Below, piece after piece: positions 1-7,738 of a stretch of DNA of 38,948 nt (position 1 is the stretch's first letter; each line of letters starts with the position of its first letter). Below the pieces are notes generated by a model. The model searched no databases. It saw only the letters and a program-made list of their open reading frames with translations, and had not been told where the DNA came from. The translations under genes were made by a program, and so were the position numbers. Origin of the DNA: a virus; the IMG/VR virus record IMGVR_UViG_3300037231_000287, positions 1 through 38,948 of that record. One strand, 5' to 3'.

Positions 1-237
1 TTACCCGCACATCATGGAGACGACGCCGCGCAAATTAGAGGGCTTCGTCGTCACGACATACGACGTCACCTTCGATACCCCCAGGATCGGCTGCGCCGTG
101 GTCAGTTGCGTCTGCTTGGAGATACCGAGCGTCAGCCGGGTGACCACCAACTGGGTCTGCTTGGAGATGGCATCGCCGGGCCGCGCGACGACCTGCTGAA
201 CCTGCTTCGAGATCGCAGCTGATGTCGGGGTCGCCAT
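1..237 (-). CDS. Small repeat-built phage tail-region protein
   Basis: This 78-aa protein is the last gene of the tail module in the window. Most of it is four tandem units of about 15 residues, starting near residues 9, 24, 39 and 54, each opening with (I/V)SK, usually followed by QTQLVV-like residues. The repeat is also visible in the DNA as a 45-nt period. Its start codon overlaps the stop of the upstream gene as TGATG, so it is probably coupled to it. Short SK-repeat proteins of this type sit beside tail-fibre genes in other phages, which suggests a virion-associated or tail-tip role, but no enzymatic motif is present. The function is unknown. Confidence 0.7.
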   Translation of the reverse strand: MATPTSAAISKQVQQVVARPGDAISKQTQLVVTRLTLGISKQTQLTTAQPILGVSKVTSYVVTTKPSNLRGVVSMMCG

Positions 238-1265
238 CAGGTGCTCACCTGCATACCGGCCTCGTAGGCGGCGGCATTCAGATCAGCGGATGTCCATGCA
301 ACGCCCGTCTTTGGATTGACGGTCTGGTTAAATTGAACACCCGGCGCCACGAAAGCGGTGGGCAACGCCTCGGCGGCCGACACAAAGGCCTCTCCCCCGA
401 TCAATTGCGCCAACGCGATATGACTCAGACTTCCGCCGCCCTCGGTGCACCTGACGTTCGTGGTGACGCACACGACGTCCTGGTTTCCGATGGACGGGCC
501 GCTCATGAGGTAGCGCTGCACGGCGCCTGAAGTGGTGGTGGTATCGAACACCAGGTCGTTCACGATGGGCTGGTTAACGTTGCTGACCTCGCCGGTCATT
601 TGGTCGAGTGTTCCAGCAGCGGTCCCCGCACAGGTGTAGACGCTATAGTCTCGCGTATCGCTGTCGCTGACGTGCCCTTCGGACCAAGCGCTGTCGGCTC
701 TACCCGTGTTGTTGCCGAGGTTCACTCCGCCGAGCGCCGTCACGCCGTCGGTGGTGATGTCCCCAGTGAAGGTGAACACCTGGCTCTTGTTAATGTGGAG
801 TGTGAGAAAGCCCTCCGCGGCATAGTTGAAGTTGATATCGAACTTGTCCGGCGAGGCCGGCTGGATCGAAAATCCGGACAAAGTGACACCCAGCAAGGTC
901 TGAGCGCCCACCGCGTTCACCTTGTAAACGCTATATGGGCCTGGGGCATTGGTGCCGGTGTTGAATATAACAATTCGGGGAATGCCGCTCGCATCCACCA
1001 GCGCCAAGAACGGGGTGGAAACGTTCACGTTGCCCTCGTTGTCGCACCAAACTCGATGGGTCATCCAACCGGACGACAGCGGGCCGGCCGGCCATAGGCG
1101 CTGGGCGAAAGCGACCCCTCCTGAGACCAAAATTGCCGATCTCGCGACACCCACTCGGAAGTAAGGCGCTGCGGTTTCTATCGTGATGCCGCCGCCGATG
1201 TTTCCGTTCATGTATTGGAAATCGCCGTCTTCGCCGTAGGTGTCATGCGGTGTCGGGGTGGTCAT
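237..1265 (-). CDS. Tail-associated exterior/receptor-binding-type protein
   Basis: This 342-aa protein has no signal peptide or membrane segment and is rich in beta-prone, Thr/Val/Gly/Asn segments. The middle (about residues 90-210) resembles a lectin-like jelly-roll, ending in a WSEGHVSDSDTRDY segment like the SEV-DEDTR motif seen in phage exterior proteins. The C-terminus carries NPKTGVAWTSADLNAA, similar to the NP-TG-AWT-ADLNA ending of several phage virion proteins. It lies among tail-fibre genes, downstream of gp48 and the collar-type fibre gene. A role in host-surface contact is inferred from fold impression and position, not from a catalytic motif. Confidence 0.6.
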   Translation of the reverse strand: MTTPTPHDTYGEDGDFQYMNGNIGGGITIETAAPYFRVGVARSAILVSGGVAFAQRLWPAGPLSSGWMTHRVWCDNEGNVNVSTPFLALVDASGIPRIVIFNTGTNAPGPYSVYKVNAVGAQTLLGVTLSGFSIQPASPDKFDINFNYAAEGFLTLHINKSQVFTFTGDITTDGVTALGGVNLGNNTGRADSAWSEGHVSDSDTRDYSVYTCAGTAAGTLDQMTGEVSNVNQPIVNDLVFDTTTTSGAVQRYLMSGPSIGNQDVVCVTTNVRCTEGGGSLSHIALAQLIGGEAFVSAAEALPTAFVAPGVQFNQTVNPKTGVAWTSADLNAAAYEAGMQVST

Positions 1266-1276
1266 CTGACTGCCTT

Positions 1277-1825
1277 TTAACGTTGAAACATGAAGGCCCA
1301 GGCCACATCGGCCCAGGTCGTGTCGGGCGTTCCGACGGGCGCAAGATCGGCGCTGTCGCCGCTCTGCACATTCACCTCGGCGAAGGTGGGCAACGTGACG
1401 ACACCGGTGGCGCTGATGGTGATGGTGCCCAACACGGTGCGCGTGCCAGCCACGGTCGCGGCAAACGCGTATTGGGCCGGGTTGGCGGGCGGTGCCGGGG
1501 CGCTGATGGTAGCGCCCGCAAGGTTGGCCGGAATCGTCAGCGCTTCATTGAAGCTCCAGCGCATTTCATAGGCGCCGGTATTGCTCACCGGCCCCGGATG
1601 GAACCACCGTTGGGGCGCCGCCGTACCTTGCACCAGGTCGGCGATATCGGCGGCCGTCAGAGCTACGTCGCCCGTCCTGCCGGCGACGCTGCGCACGGGC
1701 GCCAGCAGGCCGGCCGGTATCTCGACATTCTTCTGTCCGGATGGCTTCGCGGGGTCGACAGCCGGGATTATCAGGTTGGCGAAATAAGTGTCCGCCGGCA
1801 TGGCGCTAATGGGGAGATCAGTCAT
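1277..1825 (-). CDS. Tail fibre protein
   Basis: This is a 182-aa protein. Around residues 44-66 it carries a segment of the PVRSVAGRTGDVALTAADI type. This is the V-G-TG-V-LTA-DI module that recurs in phage tail fibres as a short folding or trimerisation unit. The rest is an alanine/threonine-rich beta segment ending in TWADVAWAFMFQR. It is very likely part of the distal tail fibre complex. The ATG at 1825 follows the preceding stop codon by 6 bp, consistent with an operon. The exact fibre segment and receptor are not identifiable. Confidence 0.65.
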   Translation of the reverse strand: MTDLPISAMPADTYFANLIIPAVDPAKPSGQKNVEIPAGLLAPVRSVAGRTGDVALTAADIADLVQGTAAPQRWFHPGPVSNTGAYEMRWSFNEALTIPANLAGATISAPAPPANPAQYAFAATVAGTRTVLGTITISATGVVTLPTFAEVNVQSGDSADLAPVGTPDTTWADVAWAFMFQR

Positions 1826-1831
1826 GGGCGG

Positions 1832-2080
1832 TCAGCTCTCCAAAACGATATTGGACGTCGTGCCATTGAGGGCGGCAGCGAGGTTTGCGGTCGAAATCAA
1901 ACTCAGAACGCCCCCCGGAAATACGAGCACCTGGTCGTCGCCGCCGATCGTTGTGACCACCGGGAGCAACGCCAACGGGCCTGGCGCACCGTTTGGTCCG
2001 AAGCCAAGCGTGACCACAGGGCCGAGCCCGGATTGTTCGATGGAGAGGCCCAACGAAGCCATTGCGACGACGATCTTCAT
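1832..2080 (-). CDS. Hypothetical tail-module protein
   Basis: This is an 82-aa protein beginning MKIVVAMASLGLS. The ATG at 2080 was chosen because it forms an ATGA overlap with the upstream stop codon at 2077; the open frame continues further upstream only in a non-coding-looking, Arg/His-rich stretch. The product is small and hydrophobic, Gly/Leu/Val-rich, with no recognised domain. It sits between two short tail proteins and is probably a minor tail or fibre-associated component. The function is unknown. Confidence 0.6.
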   Translation of the reverse strand: MKIVVAMASLGLSIEQSGLGPVVTLGFGPNGAPGPLALLPVVTTIGGDDQVLVFPGGVLSLISTANLAAALNGTTSNIVLES

Positions 2081-2406
2081 GGCGGCGCGGCGGGCGGCGC
2101 GGTGATCGAAGGCAGCGCCACAATGCCGAAGGTTTCGCTGTAGAGAATGACGCCATTCAGCGCGTACCGAATGTCGCACGACAGATTGCCAGGGGGCCAG
2201 CCTGTCGTGTCGCAGGGGCCTAACTGGAATGTCCCGGCCGCCGCCACAGCAATCGTCACGGTCAATTCCGCGACTAGGGCGGCATTCAGATCCCGCACCT
2301 CGGACGTGAATGTGGCGCCCGTGATGTCGATCGGCGTGCCATCATCCTGCTGCGCCGTCGCGGTGAGCAGCAGCGTCTGGCCGACCTTGACCGGGAACGC
2401 GATCAT
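2077..2406 (-). CDS. Phage tail-module beta-sandwich-like protein
   Basis: This 109-aa protein begins MIAFPVKVGQTLLLTATAQ. The start at 2406 lies 26 bp after the stop of the preceding gene and removes an Arg/Pro-rich N-terminal run of the longer frame. The sequence has an immunoglobulin-like alternation: a polymer of beta strands, DGTPIDITGATFTSEVRD, then CDIRYALNGVILYSETF. It resembles small phage proteins annotated as BppU-like or hypothetical tail proteins that describe a property of a fibre. The assignment to tail structure comes from context, and no specific function can be claimed. Confidence 0.6.
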   Translation of the reverse strand: MIAFPVKVGQTLLLTATAQQDDGTPIDITGATFTSEVRDLNAALVAELTVTIAVAAAGTFQLGPCDTTGWPPGNLSCDIRYALNGVILYSETFGIVALPSITAPPAAPP

Positions 2407-2431
2407 CGCGGCGCTTTCGAAATGCGGCTCA

Positions 2432-2959
2432 TCAGGCGATCTCTGCGCTCGCCGCTGGGAGCTCGCTGGCCGCACCCCAAATCACCGCATAAAGCGCCAG
2501 CCGGTAGGCGGCTATAGCTTGGTGAAACGCCACGAAACTGGCCCCCGATGGGAAGACGTGGAGTGCGCCGCTGCTATCCGGCCAACTCCACGTCGATGCG
2601 TTGCCTGGGAACGCCCCCGAATTCGCATTGATCAGCCCGGCCAGTTCGGCCGCCAGAGTCAGCGACAAACCGTCGAGCGCGTAGGTGCCGTTCAGCGCGG
2701 CAGCGTGCGCCGTGCTGGTCACGGCCAGACCCGCTCGTAGCGCGATCACTGCTGCGATTGAGGGCATTGGCACGGCGTCCACGGCCGGCGTGAAACTGCC
2801 TAGCGCGCCAGCGATGAAGGTGGTGGTAGCGGGCGCGGAAATCAGCGCGTTGTATTGCGCCTGGCTTATCAGCTGCGCCCCCGCCGGCGGCGCGGCGATC
2901 GCGCTGTCGAAGAAGCCCGTGGGGCGACCATGGCCGTCCGTTGTGACGTATTTTGTCAT
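2432..2959 (-). CDS. Tail fibre assembly-type protein (DUF4376-like)
   Basis: This 175-aa protein starts at MTKYVTTDGHGRPTGFFDS, 2959 being the first ATG directly after the stop of the upstream fibre gene (stop begins at 2961). The N-terminus, with TTDG-GRPTGFFDSAI and PAGAQLISQAQYNAL, looks like the N-terminal part of tail-fibre assembly proteins. The C-terminal half, WPDSSGALHVFPSGASFVAF followed by HQAIAAYRLALYAV, resembles the DUF4376 domain found in phage tail proteins. It probably acts as a fibre chaperone or fibre-bound subunit for the gene at 2961-3500. The domain call is from recognition by eye. Confidence 0.55.
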   Translation of the reverse strand: MTKYVTTDGHGRPTGFFDSAIAAPPAGAQLISQAQYNALISAPATTTFIAGALGSFTPAVDAVPMPSIAAVIALRAGLAVTSTAHAAALNGTYALDGLSLTLAAELAGLINANSGAFPGNASTWSWPDSSGALHVFPSGASFVAFHQAIAAYRLALYAVIWGAASELPAASAEIA

Positions 2960-2960
2960 G

Positions 2961-3500
2961 TCAGTTCCCCAACGCCATCCAAAACCCGCCAACGCTGGCG
3001 TTCGACGGAATAGCCGGACAGTAGATATCGATGTGCGAAAGGTCCGCGCCGGCACTTATGCCGTAACTGAGGCAGAAAGAGCCGCCATCATTGGCAAAAC
3101 CGCCCAAATACTGCGTCGGAAATGAGGCTCCGAGCAGTATCGACGTGGTCGGGGAGCTGGTTCCCGAAAAGGCAAAAGTACCGAAATTAACCACGATCGG
3201 CGGCCCGCTCACCAATGGCACGAAGAAATAGCCACTGACAACGGAGCCGGAGACCGTGAGGGAGCCACCGCCGGCGCCCCCCTGGCGGACAAGCGAGAGG
3301 ATCGCCGCCAGCACCTGACCGTTATTGGCCGCATTGGGTGTTTCCCCACCCGCCGCGATAATACCCATGAGCTCTTCTTGCACGCCGTTGAAGAAGAGGG
3401 CGTTGCCAAACGTCCCTTCCTGGTTAGCGGCAAGGTTTCGGTCCTGCCACATGCGCAGGCCGTTCACGAGGGCGTAATTGGCACCGCTTATTCGGTCCAT
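2961..3500 (-). CDS. Tail fibre protein, gp53-like C-terminus
   Basis: This is a 179-aa protein. The N-terminal 70 residues (MDRISGANYALVNG, then EGTFGNALFFNGVQEEL and NAANNGQVLAAI) are typical of short fibre subunits of contractile-tail phages. They connect to a beta-rich, Gly/Ser/Val-rich C-terminal domain ending GGFWMALGN, in the style of gp53-like receptor domains that end in a short aromatic motif. It is probably the distal receptor-contacting fibre. It follows the gp48 gene by 3 bp, the usual position of a fibre gene in Mu-like phages. Confidence 0.65.
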   Translation of the reverse strand: MDRISGANYALVNGLRMWQDRNLAANQEGTFGNALFFNGVQEELMGIIAAGGETPNAANNGQVLAAILSLVRQGGAGGGSLTVSGSVVSGYFFVPLVSGPPIVVNFGTFAFSGTSSPTTSILLGASFPTQYLGGFANDGGSFCLSYGISAGADLSHIDIYCPAIPSNASVGGFWMALGN

Positions 3501-3503
3501 GGA

Positions 3504-4184
3504 TTAACTCTCCTGCAAAATGTAGCCGGCGTTGTCTTCCAGCAGGATCGAGCCCGTGCCGTCTTCCAATGCGATCGACGAACCTGTCGCCGCCGTGTCG
3601 TAATTAAAGAAAAAAGTAATATGCAGCGGCGCGCTGCAGGTCATCGGGCAGACCGCCAGGTTCGGTATGAACGTCCCCAGGCTGTCGTCACACGTCGCGG
3701 CGCCACATTCGAAATTCGTCACCGAGGTCGCCGGAAGGTTGACCGCGATCGCGAAATTCTCCGCGTAGGGCACCATCTGATCGCTGCACGTCGATGCGCC
3801 GCAGACCCAATTCGGCACTTCGACGATCGTCAGATCGACGCCCAAACCGGCCGCCATATTCTCGAAATAGCCGGCGCAAATTGGGCCGCCGGCCGTCCAT
3901 CGTTGATAAACAATTGCCGCCTGCTGCTCGAACCCAAGCGCGGAAGTATCTCGGCCGCAAGGATCAGGACCGAGAACCCGCTGGTAATCGGGCAGCAAGT
4001 TGAAGGCGAACCGTGGGTCGACCTGCGGGCCCATCGCGTCGGAAGATACTTGCAGGTCGGAAATCACGGCACCAAGGCCGAGAAGTCGGGCAGCAAAATA
4101 ACTGTCGACGTCGGCCGGAAAAATCCAGCCCGGCGGCGCGAGCGCCAGCAATTCCGCCTGCACTTGGCTTGGCGTGCGCGACAT
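3504..4184 (-). CDS. Mu gp48-family baseplate/tail protein (DUF2313, YmfQ)
   Basis: This 226-aa protein belongs to the YmfQ/DUF2313 family, which completes the baseplate wedge next to gp47 and connects to the tail fibres. The diagnostic N-terminal part is present: LLALAPPGWIFP near residues 11-22 and LLPDYQRVLGPDPCG near residues 63-77, followed by a long section with paired cysteines (CGASTC, CGAATC, CPMTC) that are unusually frequent for this family. Its start overlaps the gp47 stop as TGATG. The C-terminus contains two GSI-LED-repeat-like strands (SIALEDGTGSILLEDNAG), perhaps a fibre-docking extension. Confidence 0.85.
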   Translation of the reverse strand: MSRTPSQVQAELLALAPPGWIFPADVDSYFAARLLGLGAVISDLQVSSDAMGPQVDPRFAFNLLPDYQRVLGPDPCGRDTSALGFEQQAAIVYQRWTAGGPICAGYFENMAAGLGVDLTIVEVPNWVCGASTCSDQMVPYAENFAIAVNLPATSVTNFECGAATCDDSLGTFIPNLAVCPMTCSAPLHITFFFNYDTAATGSSIALEDGTGSILLEDNAGYILQES

Positions 4185-5332
4185 CAGCTCGCGCCAAAAT
4201 CAAGGGTGCCGAGGATCGGCAGTTGGCCGGCAGTGTATGTCTGGTCCGCCGATGGCGCGCTGCGATCGTGATACGTTTCGCCGGAGCCGTTGCTGAGCGC
4301 CGCGTCGAGATTTGACATCGGCATGATCCACGCACTGCCGCCGCTGCTTTGGGCTGCCCCCGGCAGTGTGGCGAAATAGAGCTGCAGCGCGCCCGTCGCG
4401 GCAAGCTGTACCGGCACAGTGTTTGGCGTGAGGGCAATCGTCACGTCGACGGGGATCAGAGTGAACGGGGTCACGTAGACCGACATACCGAGCGGCTTTC
4501 TTTGCCCGGCGTCGGTCAAATACGCGGTGACAACGTCGAGTTCCGTATCGGTCGGGACGCGTGGAGGCAGGCCACCACCTTGGTTGATGGCAAGGAAAAC
4601 ATTGACATTGCCGAGCGACAATTGAACCGGCTGAACGATGGCGTTTTCCAGCACCTGGCCAACCCACTGCGTATAATCCTCGCCGGAGCCTCCAGCGCCG
4701 CGCTCGCGAATGCGCTCCAAGATCCGCTGGCGCCAATCCTCGATCGGTTCCAGATCTTGACCGTCGCTAATGCCGTCACTCGCCACGGTCGCCGTCTGCG
4801 GGTTCAGGCCGGGCACGGGTGTCACAAATCCCAGCACTACACCGGCATCCAGGTTGCCAGCGCTCCCGGCGACAGCAGCGGAGATTTCCAGCGTGCCAGT
4901 ACCGGTGTTGCTGAGCGTGCCGGCGGTGGTGGTCGTGTAGATCGCGCCCGCGAGGCTGAGCGTTTCGCCGCCGGCCACGACCTGATTGGGTGACCCCACA
5001 ACCGTGACCGGACCGGCCGCCTGTGTCGGCTGCACGCGCGGGACATTCCACACCGCGGCATGGCGGGACAGCCATCGCCACGCAGTATCCGGCATCAACT
5101 CTTTGGCGTTGCTCGCCAGATAAAGCCAGGTATCCGTAACGCTCAATTCGGCCACGCGCGCGTGCACGGCCAAAGTCGAATTAGGAGATCTTGCGTCCAC
5201 CACGGCCGGCGGGGCCGCCGGATTTCTGAGCGCCCAAATCCGCGCGAATTCGACCTCGTAGACCGACGCAGCGCGGCTGCTTATGTCTCCCGGCGCCGGG
5301 ATCGGCCAGCCGCCACTACCCGTGCCGCTCAC
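4184..5332 (-). CDS. Baseplate J-like protein (Mu gp47 family)
   Basis: This 382-aa protein is the baseplate wedge component of the Baseplate_J family (Mu gp47, P2 gpJ). Family features are SPNSTLAVHARVAELS near residues 49-64, the GTLEISAAVAGSAGNLDAG segment in the middle, and EDWRQRILERIRERGAGGSG about residues 202-221, followed by the usual Gln/Val-rich wedge fold. It starts with GTG at 5332 in a GTGA overlap with the gp46 stop. It works with gp46 and gp48 to form the ring around the tail spike. Confidence 0.92.
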   Translation of the reverse strand: MSGTGSGGWPIPAPGDISSRAASVYEVEFARIWALRNPAAPPAVVDARSPNSTLAVHARVAELSVTDTWLYLASNAKELMPDTAWRWLSRHAAVWNVPRVQPTQAAGPVTVVGSPNQVVAGGETLSLAGAIYTTTTAGTLSNTGTGTLEISAAVAGSAGNLDAGVVLGFVTPVPGLNPQTATVASDGISDGQDLEPIEDWRQRILERIRERGAGGSGEDYTQWVGQVLENAIVQPVQLSLGNVNVFLAINQGGGLPPRVPTDTELDVVTAYLTDAGQRKPLGMSVYVTPFTLIPVDVTIALTPNTVPVQLAATGALQLYFATLPGAAQSSGGSAWIMPMSNLDAALSNGSGETYHDRSAPSADQTYTAGQLPILGTLDFGAS

Positions 5333-5781
5333 GATAGCGCCTTGGTCACGGTCATTTTGGTGTTTGCAACGACGGCCTGAATGCCGAGAACCTGACGCTG
5401 CGTATAACCGACTTTGACGCCGACGCTGAGACCGCTGTTCTGGAAGTGTCCGAGCGCCTCCAGTGTCGCACTTTCACCGAGCTGCTTTGATTTGCGCGTC
5501 GCCTTCGCGCCATCCAACAACCAGAGCCGCGAACCGATCAGCTGGCCGGTGAAATCAAGCGCATCCCCGACCCATCCCTGCCGCGCCATCAGCGAGCCAG
5601 GAACGTAGAAATCGCTCTCCACTATGGGCAGAACGTCATCGCTGCGCGCGCGCCGATTGCACCCCATTGAGATAAGCATCGGCGTGGCGACCGTGGCGTC
5701 GAGCATCAGATCGGTGCCGTCGAACCCAAGGTCGCAACGTCCCGTCTGAGGATCCAAAACCAGCGCGTTATCGAGGAACAT
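5329..5781 (-). CDS. Mu gp46-family baseplate protein
   Basis: This is a 150-aa protein of the GP46 family, equivalent to the lysozyme-like wedge subunit gpW/gp25 of other contractile phages. It begins MFLDNALVLDPQTGRCDLG, and contains SDDVLPIVESDFYVPGSLMARQGW, RLWLLDGAKAT and VKVGYTQRQVLGIQAVV, all typical of the family. The start at 5781 was chosen because the longer open frame is Arg/His-rich shadow coding antisense to gp45. The gene lies after a 62-bp gap that carries one copy of the 22-bp repeat described among the findings, so it may begin a new transcription unit. Confidence 0.88.
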   Translation of the reverse strand: MFLDNALVLDPQTGRCDLGFDGTDLMLDATVATPMLISMGCNRRARSDDVLPIVESDFYVPGSLMARQGWVGDALDFTGQLIGSRLWLLDGAKATRKSKQLGESATLEALGHFQNSGLSVGVKVGYTQRQVLGIQAVVANTKMTVTKALS

Positions 5782-5816
5782 GGGGACCAGTTTTCCGCGT
5801 GCGCGCGAGTGCCTGG

Positions 5817-5838
5817 CATGCCCACCGTGGTGGGGTAG
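5817..5838. promoter_or_regulatory. 22-bp conserved dyad element, copy 1 (upstream of gp46)
   Basis: The 14-bp core CCCACCGTGGTGGG at 5821-5834 has 6-bp arms that are perfect inverted repeats; it is preceded by CATG and followed by GTAG. The same 22 bases, apart from one core position, occur at 18505-18526 and 30681-30702, each in a non-coding gap. This copy begins 5 bases after the gp45 stop (reading in the gene direction) and its core ends 39 bases before the gp46 ATG. A binding site for a late activator is the favoured reading. A processing hairpin is an alternative, and no U-run follows, so it is not a standard terminator. Confidence 0.6.
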
Positions 5839-5843
5839 TAAGA

Positions 5844-6428
5844 TTAGGCGGTGACGAAACCGGCCGCTGTGACGGTGCCCCCGACGTTCATATCGCCGTT
5901 CACTGCCCCGTTGCCCGCCACGCTCAAATCGCCGCCAATCGACATCGTGCCGGTGGTGCTGAAATCGCCCGTGACAGTCATATCGCCGGTTATTGCTGTC
6001 GGTCCAGTAATGGCGACCCCATTTGGTGCAGTAATCGACACGCCGGGCGTCTGTATGATCACCTGGTTGAAGCCAAAAATCTCCACGATCCCGCCGGCGC
6101 GCACGCGCACCCGACTGCCATCTTCCGCGTAGATGCAACCGCCATCACCGGGCGCCATCCCGCCGTAGCGGAACGACGGATTGCAGAGCGGAAGGGCAAT
6201 GTACTGGCCAGGATCGCCACCGATCGCGAGGAGGTTCACGACTGCGCCTTGGATTGGCGGCATCGAAGCAAACCCGAAAATGCTCTGCACTTCTATGCCG
6301 GTGCGAGTGATACCGCTGTGCGTCTGCACGGTAATAGTTTGGGCCTGTCCCGTGTCGTCGACCGAGAGAACAACGCCCTGCACCGTGTTGCCGCGGGCAT
6401 CATAAATCTGTTCGTGCAGCGCTTCCAT
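5844..6428 (-). CDS. Tail spike/baseplate protein (Mu gp45 family)
   Basis: This 194-aa protein is the gpV-like central spike that punctures the outer membrane. It has an OB-like N-terminal domain (GVVLSVDDTGQAQTITVQTH), the GFASMPPIQGAVVNLLAIGGDPGQ segment at about residues 51-74, and a C-terminal triple-stranded beta-helix made of short repeats (ITGDMTVTGDFSTTGTMSI, GGDLSVAGNGAVNGDMNV) with about 6 residues per rung. The start ATG follows the gp44 stop by a base. The C-terminal ending GFVTA lacks an obvious metal-binding tip motif. Confidence 0.9.
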   Translation of the reverse strand: MEALHEQIYDARGNTVQGVVLSVDDTGQAQTITVQTHSGITRTGIEVQSIFGFASMPPIQGAVVNLLAIGGDPGQYIALPLCNPSFRYGGMAPGDGGCIYAEDGSRVRVRAGGIVEIFGFNQVIIQTPGVSITAPNGVAITGPTAITGDMTVTGDFSTTGTMSIGGDLSVAGNGAVNGDMNVGGTVTAAGFVTA

Positions 6429-6429
6429 T

Positions 6430-7728
6430 TCAGGGCGCCGTCAGGTTCGCGACGGTGGCATCCATCGATCCGGACCGCTTCTGCTTCGGTCCCTTTTTCT
6501 TGGAAGCCTCGTTAATGCGGTCATAGGCAGTGACGCCGACAACCCGCATGCGCGTTTTCATACCCGCGGCTCCGTAGGTGAAGTGCACGCCAGCGATCAG
6601 CATGTCTTTGTCGATCGCCAAAAATGGGTCGTAGAGCGGTGTCACCTGGTTGGGCCGCCACAAGGTGCCATCTGGGCCCTGCGGCGAGCGCCAGTCCGGA
6701 ACACTGTAGTAAAGCTCATCACCTTCACCGCGCGCCACGCGCACCGCCCATTCAGCTTGTTCCTGTGTCGTGCTGCTGCCGCTTTGCGTCCGCGTCATGC
6801 GCACGGTCGGGCGGTAGCGCGTGATCTCGGGATCGGTGGCGTGGCCGGTCATCACGATCGCGCTCGCCTCCGGAGCCACGGCGGCGACCGGCGCCGGTGT
6901 GCCGGTCAGAGGCGCGACAGTGCTGTCCAGATGCACGGGCACGCCGGTCCGCGCGCCTGCGCAGCGTTCGGTCTGGCCTTTGACATACACATCGCTGAAA
7001 CGATGCTCCCAACTCTGCGTGCCTTCGCTGTCCTGCACATTGACGCCGATCTGCAGAGGCGCTGGCGCGCGCGAGCTCCCACCTTGGGTCAGCTGCAGGC
7101 CGCCGATCCCGTCCGAAACCAAAAGGGTTGACCGCTGGCGAGCCGCCTTCTCCAGCGCGGCCAGCACCGTTTCATGCGGGCCAATTGCCAAGCGAACAAA
7201 CACGTCGCCCACATCCACGAAGGCGGTGACGTTGATACCAAAGGGCATGCAGAGCGCCGTAGAAATATGCAGGAGGTCGACATTCTTGAACTCGGCCGGC
7301 CCGTTGGGCACCGCGGCGCAGTCAACCAGGTCGCCTGTTTTGTCGCGCCCTATGATCCGCATCTGCAGCGCGGTGGCGCTCCACTTGGTGCGGACCGTGT
7401 CGATGTAGCCATTCAAAACGAGTTCGCCGTCGAGATATATCTGCGCTGGCATCCCCTTCACGATCGGCTGCGTCGAGCCACCATAACCGCCGTAGGCCGA
7501 TGCGAAGCCCTGGTACGCGAGCGCTCCGGTCACACGCGCCTGGTCGAATATCATCAGCTCGAAACTGCCGGCGATATTTTTCAAATCGCGGTTAATCGAA
7601 ACCTCGAAAAACTCGGTGATGCGCATCCCGCCGGCGACTAGAAGCACGCGTGCCGTTGGCTGGGAGGCTGGTGAAAACGCCGTGTAGTTGTCGGTCTGTG
7701 GCGCCGACTGCGAAATGGAGGCGCTCAT
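6430..7728 (-). CDS. P: Baseplate hub protein (Mu gp44/gpP family)
   Basis: This 432-aa protein is the baseplate hub, homologous to gpD/gp27-type late-control proteins. The N-terminal half shows EFFEVSINRDLKNIAGSFEL (about residues 39-58), QRVTGALAY and YLDGELVLNGYIDTV; the second half contains RPTVRMTRTQSGSSTTQ and VSDWRSPQGPDGTLWRPNQV-like parts of the fold. The C-terminus has a lysine-rich SKKKGPKQKRSG tail. It sits between gp43 and gp45, with 10 bp to the stop of gp43, which matches Mu order. Confidence 0.9.
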   Translation of the reverse strand: MSASISQSAPQTDNYTAFSPASQPTARVLLVAGGMRITEFFEVSINRDLKNIAGSFELMIFDQARVTGALAYQGFASAYGGYGGSTQPIVKGMPAQIYLDGELVLNGYIDTVRTKWSATALQMRIIGRDKTGDLVDCAAVPNGPAEFKNVDLLHISTALCMPFGINVTAFVDVGDVFVRLAIGPHETVLAALEKAARQRSTLLVSDGIGGLQLTQGGSSRAPAPLQIGVNVQDSEGTQSWEHRFSDVYVKGQTERCAGARTGVPVHLDSTVAPLTGTPAPVAAVAPEASAIVMTGHATDPEITRYRPTVRMTRTQSGSSTTQEQAEWAVRVARGEGDELYYSVPDWRSPQGPDGTLWRPNQVTPLYDPFLAIDKDMLIAGVHFTYGAAGMKTRMRVVGVTAYDRINEASKKKGPKQKRSGSMDATVANLTAP

Positions 7729-7738
7729 GCAAATTCCC

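Noticed and set aside
1250-2143. Long plus-strand ORFs across the tail and head genes (for example at 1250-2143, 19664-21007 and 3378-4271)
   Set aside because: They are antisense shadows of well-supported minus-strand genes in GC-rich DNA, with Arg/His/Gly-rich composition and no domains.
5817-5838. The dyad copies as intrinsic terminators
   Set aside because: No T-run follows the stems on either strand, and with only a two-base centre the perfect arms must open to form a loop. A protein-binding dyad is more likely.
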